A stretch of 6,342 bases of DNA from Chromatiales bacterium (GTDB taxonomy: Bacteria > Pseudomonadota > Gammaproteobacteria > UBA6429 > Thiohalophilaceae), in the NCBI GenBank assembly GCA_027070385.1, contig JALXDW010000209.1, positions 1 through 6,342 on the forward strand, in the 5' to 3' direction. Under the pieces are notes generated by a model. The model did not search any database. It had not been told where the DNA came from and was given only the letters and a program-made list of their open reading frames with translations. Shown piece by piece: positions 1-5,280 of the stretch (position 1 is its first letter; every line of letters begins with the position of its first letter). The position numbers and the translations under genes are program-made.

Positions 1-95
1 ATATTATGTAGTTCATCATAATCACCAAATCCGATACTTGTGATTGCCGCACCAAACAACAAGCCAACAATAGAATATTTTATATGTTCATTCAC
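1..95 (-). CDS. YeeE/YedE-type transporter, second half (DUF6691-like), N-terminal fragment
   Basis: Only the first 31 codons are visible; the gene runs off the left edge of the window. The visible peptide contains a hydrophobic start, GLLFGAAITSIGFGDYDEL. This resembles the opening of the DUF6691/YedE half-proteins, where a first membrane helix of the type GLLFGxxL is followed by a small loop with a DYDE-like sequence. These proteins pair with a YeeE half carrying the GGCTSGH motif, and the pair is thought to form a sulfur-compound (thiosulfate-type) channel in the inner membrane. The start is taken as GTG at 95-93 because its first two bases overlap the TGA of the preceding gene (GTGA), and an AAAGGG ribosome site sits 8 bases upstream. 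The ATG at 91-89 is in another frame and meets a stop after three codons. The family assignment rests on a short stretch and on the neighbour, so it is likely but not certain. Confidence 0.75.
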   Translation of the reverse strand, partial: MNEHIKYSIVGLLFGAAITSIGFGDYDELHN

Positions 96-712
96 GATAT
101 AAACCCTTTCATTAATAACGAGAGTAGAATAGCCGATAAAATAAAAATTACTGTTGAAAGTAAACTCGCTGGAATCATTCGCGCCGAACCACTTAGCCCG
201 TGGCCAGATGTGCAGCCGCCCGCCATCTGAGTACCAAATCCAACCATTGCGCCACCAAAAAATAATGCAACCCATACTTCCCATAAATCACCAAATATCT
301 GGCTATGGATGTTACTTAAATTAAGTCTAACCTGAAAATGGCCGGTAAAAATAGAAACAAGCAAAGAACCAATAAATATTGAAACAAGAAAAGTAAGGTG
401 TGATGTCCAGCGGCTTTCTTTTTCAATAACAGGTTGTTTTATCAGATGAGGGGTTTCAAGATCATCGATTTCAGCTAAGGCACTTTCACCAAACTCGGCC
501 AGAGTTTCAGCCATTAATGAACTATTGATTGTTTCTGCGCTTTGTGAATGAAGAGTTTTATTTTCTTCATGAAGTTGTTGCTGTTCACGCCAGAAGACAA
601 CCTTTGCCCAGCTTCCCGACACCCCCAGTAAGCGACCAATCAGTAAGAAATATAAAATACTGACAGACGATAAGCCTATCGCACCTAACCACCATGGCAA
701 GTAGTCTGTCAT
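92..712 (-). CDS. YeeE/YedE family membrane protein (first half of a split sulfur transporter)
   Basis: This is a 206-residue inner-membrane protein. The N-terminus (about residues 8-30) is a membrane helix ending in IGRLLGVSGSW. Residues 41-100 form a hydrophilic, Glu/Gln-rich stretch. Helices follow at about 104-124, 143-162 and 177-200. The hallmark is AGGCTSGHGLSG at residues 164-175, with Cys167 and His171. In the YeeE/YedE (TsuA) family this loop holds a conserved Cys that handles thiosulfate or another reduced sulfur species. Full TsuA-type proteins are roughly 350 residues with two pseudo-symmetric halves. This gene is half-size and the gene right after it looks like the partner half, so the two probably form one channel. 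The start ATG (712-710) overlaps the stop of the ankyrin gene (ATGA); a weak GGTG precedes it. The stop overlaps the next start (GTGA). The substrate is not visible from sequence; thiosulfate or a related sulfur compound is inferred from the family. Confidence 0.9.
   Translation of the reverse strand: MTDYLPWWLGAIGLSSVSILYFLLIGRLLGVSGSWAKVVFWREQQQLHEENKTLHSQSAETINSSLMAETLAEFGESALAEIDDLETPHLIKQPVIEKESRWTSHLTFLVSIFIGSLLVSIFTGHFQVRLNLSNIHSQIFGDLWEVWVALFFGGAMVGFGTQMAGGCTSGHGLSGSARMIPASLLSTVIFILSAILLSLLMKGFIS
104..110 (-). promoter_or_regulatory. Ribosome binding site deciding a GTG start
   Basis: On the minus strand GAAAGGG lies 8 bases before the GTG at 95-93. It is inside the last codons of the upstream YeeE gene. 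It supports GTG as the real start of the left-edge gene and points to coupled translation. Confidence 0.6.
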
Positions 713-1308
713 GCATCACCAGCCGAACTAAAAGGGTTAAGTTTTTTTAACATTTTAACTACAAATGATTCCTGGGAATTTTGTGTTGAAGTAATGTCGG
801 AGGTTTCCTGTGCTTCTTCTTCCGGACAGGCAAGCAGTTGTGCTCGTATAAGGTTTTCACATTGAACGTTGCCACTCATAATGGCATAGTCCAGAGCTGT
901 TTTGCCTTTAATTGTTTTTTTCCAGGGGTTACATCCTTCTGCCAGCATTAATTCAACAAGGGTTTCACTGCCAACACTTGCAGCAGCCATAAGCGGGCTC
1001 AAGCCTTCACTTGTTTGCAGATTTTTTCCTTTGATGCCAGTTTTGATTATTGACTTTACAACAGGTATGCGTTTTTTTTCTATTGCATTAAACAGGGCAG
1101 CCGTATTGATTTCGGTTGTGGTACGTTTTTCAAGCATCTTGCCATTAGGTAAGAGGGTAAGGGGCACGACTTTACCTTCAAGTGAAAAATGATAACGTTT
1201 ACATTTTTCAAAATCGTTTTCACAATAATGCTTTTTCCACAATAGCAAGGCCGGTTCCATTGCTAATAATGGATATAATTGACAATTTGAAGTATGACTA
1301 CATGCCAT
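709..1308 (-). CDS. Ankyrin-repeat protein with Cys-rich N-terminal segment
   Basis: This is a 199-residue protein with no signal peptide or membrane helix, so probably cytoplasmic. Residues 1-60 hold a small motif with Cys3, Cys9, Cys29 and Cys36 and a nearby Trp24, ending in VPLTLLPNGKML. Short segments of this kind (C...YC...C.R....G..VP..LLPNG) occur at the head or tail of assorted proteobacterial signalling proteins, and their role is not established. Residues about 68-158 contain ankyrin repeats: helix pairs ALFNAIEKKRIPVVKSIIK, then SPLMAAASVGSETLVELMLAEG with NPWKK, then KTALDYAIMSGNVQCENLIRAQL. That is roughly two and a half to three units, and such repeats normally bind other proteins. 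The tail (160-199) is acidic and polar, then ends in VVKMLKKLNPF, a possible short amphipathic helix. The ATG is preceded by AAGG about 9 bases upstream. The stop overlaps the YeeE start by four bases, so the protein may act with that transporter; the function is unknown. Confidence 0.85.
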   Translation of the reverse strand: MACSHTSNCQLYPLLAMEPALLLWKKHYCENDFEKCKRYHFSLEGKVVPLTLLPNGKMLEKRTTTEINTAALFNAIEKKRIPVVKSIIKTGIKGKNLQTSEGLSPLMAAASVGSETLVELMLAEGCNPWKKTIKGKTALDYAIMSGNVQCENLIRAQLLACPEEEAQETSDITSTQNSQESFVVKMLKKLNPFSSAGDA

Positions 1309-1317
1309 AATATTTTA

Positions 1318-1321
1318 CCTT
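1318..1321 (-). promoter_or_regulatory. Ribosome binding site of the ankyrin gene
   Basis: AAGG (minus strand) lies 9 bases before the ATG at 1308-1306 and supports that start. No good in-frame alternative with a site is seen downstream; the next Met is residue 17, inside the Cys-rich segment. Confidence 0.55.
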
Positions 1322-1377
1322 AAAACAATCAGGGTTACCCAAAAGTATTATCTGGGTTTATATCAAGGCTGTAGTAA

Positions 1378-1402
1378 ACAGGAAAGTGGAGGCCACTTCT
1401 GT
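1378..1402 (-). terminator. Imperfect hairpin, possible weak terminator or attenuator
   Basis: On the minus strand ACAG-AAGTGG, loop CCT, then CCACTT-TC-CTGT can fold into a stem of ten pairs with a two-base bulge. It is followed by TTACT, not a proper T-run, so it is a poor intrinsic terminator. It lies about 60 bases after the cation transporter stop, where the end of an operon would be expected. It could equally be a partial attenuator or have no function. Confidence 0.3.
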
Positions 1403-1460
1403 ATCCTTTGTTACTTAAAATGAAAAAATCAGGCCAGTAGAATTATCTGCAAAGCACTAC

Positions 1461-2075
1461 CTAGCTGGTTGGCTTATTTTTTGCCTCCAGCAAGATCTGA
1501 CCAGCAGAATGGATAACAATAGCTGCAATAATAAGCCCTATGATAATATCGGGCCAGAGTGACTGGAATTGATAAACAAGGTAAGCGGCAACTAAAACAC
1601 CGATATTGGCTAGCATGTCATTGCGTGTGCATAGCCATGTGGCTCGCATATTAATATCACCTTCCTTATACCGTAGTAACAACATAAAGCTGATTGTGTT
1701 AACAACCAGAGCCAGTACACCAAAAATCCCCATTGTTTCATACCCGGGTATAATCCCTGCTGATAATTTAAGGTATACTTCAATGAGCACCCCCATTCCA
1801 AGAAGTAACTGCAAGCTTCCATTTGTAAGGGCCGCACGTGTTCGCCACAGTGTGGAACGCCCGATGGCATAAAGGCCGATAGCATATACTAATGCATCGG
1901 CCAGCATATCAAGCGAATCAGCCAGCAAAGCAGTTGAATGACTTAATATGCCAGCACTAAATTCAGCTATGAACATACCTGCATTAAGCGTTAATGCGAT
2001 AATCAAGACATTACGTTCTCTTTTGCTGATGTGTTCTGAAACGCTACATCCACATTGAGTCTGCGGTTCTGTCAT
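1461..2075 (-). CDS. Short CDF-like cation transporter (six helices, no C-terminal domain)
   Basis: This is a 204-residue inner-membrane protein of the cation diffusion facilitator superfamily, expected to move a divalent metal out of the cytoplasm in exchange for protons. After an N-terminal CGC (Cys8, Cys10) come six hydrophobic segments at about 23-44, 47-72, 82-103, 113-135, 146-168 and 174-195. Aligned by eye to E. coli YiiP and ZitB, the TM2 metal ligands are Asp56 and Asp60 (LLADSLDMLADAL). In TM5 the sequence WLCTRNDMLANIG puts Cys149 where YiiP has His153 and Asp153 where YiiP has Asp157. Typical CDF proteins are near 300 residues and have a cytoplasmic metallochaperone-like domain of about 90 residues, which is absent here. 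The next gene is too close to hide a broken-off domain, and short CDF-like proteins with a WLC(S/T)RND motif are familiar beside heavy-metal RND pumps, so I read it as intact. The start overlaps the czcA stop (ATGA). Metal specificity is unknown. Confidence 0.87.
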   Translation of the reverse strand: MTEPQTQCGCSVSEHISKRERNVLIIALTLNAGMFIAEFSAGILSHSTALLADSLDMLADALVYAIGLYAIGRSTLWRTRAALTNGSLQLLLGMGVLIEVYLKLSAGIIPGYETMGIFGVLALVVNTISFMLLLRYKEGDINMRATWLCTRNDMLANIGVLVAAYLVYQFQSLWPDIIIGLIIAAIVIHSAGQILLEAKNKPTS

Positions 2076-5000
2076 TTATTTTCCTTTAATGTGTATTTTG
2101 AAAATTGAGAGTACAAAACCGGTACTATAATCAATGTTAACAGCGTTGATGAAAACAAACCGCCAACAACAACCGTTGCAAGTGGCCGTTGTACTTCTGA
2201 ACCCACTCCTGTTGCCAGTAGCATTGGAATTAGCCCCAATGCAGCAATAGATGCCGTCATAAGAACAGGGCGCAAACGTGATAATGCCCCTTCAAATATC
2301 GCATCATGCAATTCACTTCCTCCGAAGACACGTTGATTAATAGCATTAACCATAACAACGCCATTTAATACTGCAACACCAAATAATGCAATAAAACCAA
2401 TGGAACCCGGTACAGACAAGTATTGACCGGAAATAAACAGAGCTGCGATCCCACCAATTAATGCCAGTGGAACATTAAGCATAATCAGTAAGGCCTGTCC
2501 CATTGAGTTAAATGCAAAATAAAGTAATAAGAATATTAACCCTAATGATAACGGAACCACAATCATCAATCGTGCCTGGGCACGTTGCTGGTTTTCAAAT
2601 TGCCCGCCAAAGACAACGGCATAGCCAGGTGGCAGATTAATTTCCTGCTTGATACGTTGACGAAGTTCTGCAACCAGGCCACCCATATCCCGACCTTCTA
2701 CATTGGATTGAATCACAACTCGTCGTTGTACATCATCCCGTCGAATTTGAGGGGGGCCGGTTTCAATATCAACTTTTGCGACATCCCCCAGTTTTACCAG
2801 TGCGCCAGATGGTGCCCTGAGTATAAGATTTCGTATAGATTCAATATTATTCCGGTATTTTTTTGCAAGACGAATATTAATATCATAACGTTCATTGCCA
2901 TTGATAACCTGTCCAGCCTCACGACCACCAATGGATTCAGAAACCAAATCCATTACCTGGCCAACTGAAATACCATAGCGTGACAGACTATCCCGATCCG
3001 GCCGAATGGCAAGCTGTGCTTCGCCACCAATTTGCTCCATCGCAACACCACGGGTACCTTCAACTTTCTTTACCAGTGACTCGATTTCACTCCCTTTTTC
3101 GGCAAGTATTTTCAGATCTGCGCCAAATAATTTTATTGCAAGTTGTGCACGTACCCCCGACAACAATTCATCCACACGTGTTGCAATAGGTTGAGAGAAG
3201 GAAAAAAGTAAACCGGGATACAGGTTCATTTTTTCTTCCATTAATTTTTGTAACTCTATTCTGTTAGACGCACTTGTCCATTCAGAAACCGGTTTTAAAC
3301 CAACAAATGTTTCTACATTAGAGACAGGTTCCGGGTCACCTCCAATTTCAGGTCGACCTACTCGACTTGTGGCATATATCACTTCAGGGAAAGTAAGCAA
3401 TGCTGCTTCGAGTTTATTAGCAACTTTCAGAGCTGTATCAAGGCTGGAGGAGGGGGCTAAAGTAGTTCGTATGTTTAACGTGCCTTCTTCAAGTTCAGGT
3501 ACAAATTCTGTTCCAAGAAATGGAACCAGTAAAAGTGCAGCAATAAATAATCCCACTGCATAACTGACTACTTTTTTACGTTGTTGAAGTGCCAAAGGTA
3601 ATATTTTTCGATAGTAACGATCTAACGTTGGCATGATATAGCCTTCCTTGTGCTCAACACCATGGGTAAACAAATAAGTTGCCAGCGCGGGGACAACCGC
3701 AAGTGCAACAATCAGTGACGCAACCATTGCTAGCACGATGGATATAGCCATCGGTTGAAATAACTTACCTTCAACGCCCTCCAGACTAAACAGGGGGGCA
3801 AATACAATAATGATAATTAATACTGCAAAAAAAACAGGGCGTGCTACTTCCCGAGCTGATTCCTGTATTCGCAATGCAATGCCGTGAGTATCATTTTTCG
3901 AATCATAAGGATCCACATCATCGGCTGCTGTTATCAGCTGATTTTCACCATCCTGTTTATCGGCTGTTGTCAGGTGGCTGAAGATATGTTCCATCATTAC
4001 AACCGAGCCATCAATCATCATCCCTATTGCAATAGCCAAACCACCGAGTGACATTAAATTCGCAGAGACACCCCAGTAAGCCATTGCCATTAATGCCAGT
4101 CCAATAGAGATCGGTACGGAAAGTAAAACAAGCAGTGTTGCTCTCATATTGACCAGGAACAGCATTAAAACGATTATGATTAATATAAAGGCTTCCAGTA
4201 ATGCTTTTGTTACGGTCGATACGGCCTGGTCGACCAGACTCGCCTGATCATAAAAAGGCTCCAGTCGCACACCCTCGGGTAACGCTGCCTGTATTGCCAC
4301 AATACGTGATTTTATACCTTCAATGGTTGATTTTGTATTGGCACCAAGACGTTTCAAAATAACACCGGCAACAACCTCACCTAATGCTTCAGGATTGCCG
4401 TCTTTATCGCGTCGAGTAATACTTACGGCACCTTGACGAATTTCAGGACCAAAAGCGACCGTAGCAACATCTTTGACACGAACAACAATACCATCCACTG
4501 TTTTCAATGGGATATTACCGATATCATGCAAGCCATCCTGATCGCTTCTTACCCAACCCACACCACGGACAACAAGTTGTTCTTCGCCTCTGTCCATGTA
4601 CCAACCACCGGCATTACGATTATTTTGTTCAACAGCCTGAGCGACATCATCGCCACTTAAACCATAAGCAAGTAATCGTTGTGGATTTAACTGCACCTGA
4701 TATTGACGGACTTCACCACCAAAAGATAAAACTTCGGTTACTCCTCCTACCGGCATTAATAACAATTTTACTATCCAGTCATTAAAACTACGCAACTTGA
4801 TTGTGTCATATTTTTCTGGATCGTCTGCACGTAAAATATATTGAAACACCTGCCCTAAACCCGAAGTATTGGGGCCGATACCCGGTGTGCCAATGCCATC
4901 AGGTATTTGTTCGCGTGCAGTTTGCAGCCGTTCAAATACGAGTTGGCGTGCAAAATAAATATCAGTCCCTTCTTTGAAAACGACTGTAATAACGGACAAG

Positions 5001-5266
5001 CCTGTCTTTGAAATTGAGCGAACTTCTTCAACATCGGGCAGGGCATACATAACAGCTTCAATAGGAAAAGTAATAAGCTGTTCAACTTCTTCGGCTGCAA
5101 GTCCTTGTGCTTCGGTATTGATTTGTACCTGCACATTAGTAACGTCCGGGAAAGCATCAAGATTGAGTTTTGGTAAAATTAATGTTGCAGCTACCATTGT
5201 TCCCAGCAAGGCAAGTACAACTAATAGGCGGTTTCGTACCGACCAATCGATAATATTATTTAACAT
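2072..5266 (-). CDS. czcA: CzcA/CusA-family heavy-metal efflux RND pump
   Basis: This is a complete 1064-residue proton-driven inner-membrane pump, the core of a tripartite complex that moves metal ions from periplasm (or cytoplasm) across the outer membrane. The layout is that of the HME-RND family: TM1 at about 12-31, a first periplasmic domain to about 340, TM2-TM6 from about 352 to 535, TM7 at about 565-583, a second periplasmic domain to about 895, and TM8-TM12 to 1055. The TM4 signature reads AIGMMIDGSVVMMEH (413-427). By spacing, Asp419 and Glu426 match Asp408 and Glu415 of C. metallidurans CzcA, while the first Asp (402 there) is Ala413. The three Met of the CusA copper/silver site align with Ile599, Asn650 and Glu700 (RVDELLSGVRAQ), so Cu(I)/Ag(I) is unlikely and a divalent metal such as Zn, Co, Cd or Ni is more likely; which one cannot be said. 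The loop after TM4 (432-465) is long and acidic. The ATG follows TAAGGA by 8 bases, and the adaptor gene ends 11 bases upstream. Confidence 0.96.
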   Translation of the reverse strand: MLNNIIDWSVRNRLLVVLALLGTMVAATLILPKLNLDAFPDVTNVQVQINTEAQGLAAEEVEQLITFPIEAVMYALPDVEEVRSISKTGLSVITVVFKEGTDIYFARQLVFERLQTAREQIPDGIGTPGIGPNTSGLGQVFQYILRADDPEKYDTIKLRSFNDWIVKLLLMPVGGVTEVLSFGGEVRQYQVQLNPQRLLAYGLSGDDVAQAVEQNNRNAGGWYMDRGEEQLVVRGVGWVRSDQDGLHDIGNIPLKTVDGIVVRVKDVATVAFGPEIRQGAVSITRRDKDGNPEALGEVVAGVILKRLGANTKSTIEGIKSRIVAIQAALPEGVRLEPFYDQASLVDQAVSTVTKALLEAFILIIIVLMLFLVNMRATLLVLLSVPISIGLALMAMAYWGVSANLMSLGGLAIAIGMMIDGSVVMMEHIFSHLTTADKQDGENQLITAADDVDPYDSKNDTHGIALRIQESAREVARPVFFAVLIIIIVFAPLFSLEGVEGKLFQPMAISIVLAMVASLIVALAVVPALATYLFTHGVEHKEGYIMPTLDRYYRKILPLALQQRKKVVSYAVGLFIAALLLVPFLGTEFVPELEEGTLNIRTTLAPSSSLDTALKVANKLEAALLTFPEVIYATSRVGRPEIGGDPEPVSNVETFVGLKPVSEWTSASNRIELQKLMEEKMNLYPGLLFSFSQPIATRVDELLSGVRAQLAIKLFGADLKILAEKGSEIESLVKKVEGTRGVAMEQIGGEAQLAIRPDRDSLSRYGISVGQVMDLVSESIGGREAGQVINGNERYDINIRLAKKYRNNIESIRNLILRAPSGALVKLGDVAKVDIETGPPQIRRDDVQRRVVIQSNVEGRDMGGLVAELRQRIKQEINLPPGYAVVFGGQFENQQRAQARLMIVVPLSLGLIFLLLYFAFNSMGQALLIMLNVPLALIGGIAALFISGQYLSVPGSIGFIALFGVAVLNGVVMVNAINQRVFGGSELHDAIFEGALSRLRPVLMTASIAALGLIPMLLATGVGSEVQRPLATVVVGGLFSSTLLTLIIVPVLYSQFSKYTLKENK
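2081..2086 (-). promoter_or_regulatory. Ribosome binding site of the cation transporter gene
   Basis: AAGGAA on the minus strand lies 5 bases before the ATG at 2075-2073 and is embedded in the last codons of the RND pump gene (Lys-Glu). It fixes the start and, with the ATGA overlap, suggests coupled translation. Confidence 0.65.
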
Positions 5267-5274
5267 GATCGTAT

Positions 5275-5280
5275 TCCTTA
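5275..5280 (-). promoter_or_regulatory. Ribosome binding site of czcA, overlapping the adaptor stop codon
   Basis: TAAGGA (minus strand) contains both the TAA stop of the adaptor gene and the AAGGA ribosome site, 8 bases before the ATG at 5266-5264. Ribosomes ending the adaptor finish on the czcA site, which favours coupled synthesis. Confidence 0.7.

Larger units (their letters stand above)
1309..1460 (-). other. Intergenic region between efflux operon and ankyrin/YeeE block
   Basis: This is the only sizeable gap in the window. No ORF or RNA gene is seen. Read on the minus strand it holds a T6 run shortly after the cation transporter stop (1423-1428) but with no stem before it. Next come an imperfect hairpin (1378-1402), a TATAAA (1362-1357) that could be a -10 box with a poor -35 (TTTCCT, 1385-1380, 17-base spacing), a GATAAT about ten bases further on, and the small palindrome GGGTAACCC (1340-1332). 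A promoter for the ankyrin gene here is plausible, but no element is strong enough to fix it, and read-through from the efflux genes is equally possible. Confidence 0.35.

Noticed and set aside
89..91. ATG as start of the left-edge gene
   Set aside because: It is in another frame and stops after three codons; the GTG at 95-93 gives the open, YeeE/YedE-like frame.
902..1192. Plus-strand ORF of 96 codons opposite the ankyrin gene
   Set aside because: It is fully antisense to a gene with recognisable ankyrin repeats, and its product has no recognisable features.
1309..1460. Lost C-terminal CDF domain downstream of the cation transporter stop
   Set aside because: About 270 bases would be needed and only 152 are present; no CDF-like sequence is seen in the gap.
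1423..1460. T-run after the cation transporter as an intrinsic terminator
   Set aside because: The T6 run is not preceded by a GC-rich stem; only a four-pair match (GTAG/CTAC) is found.
1610..1885. Second minus-strand ORF inside the cation transporter gene, as a sign of a frameshift
   Set aside because: The main frame runs unbroken through all six helices with the metal ligands in place; the other frame is a shadow.
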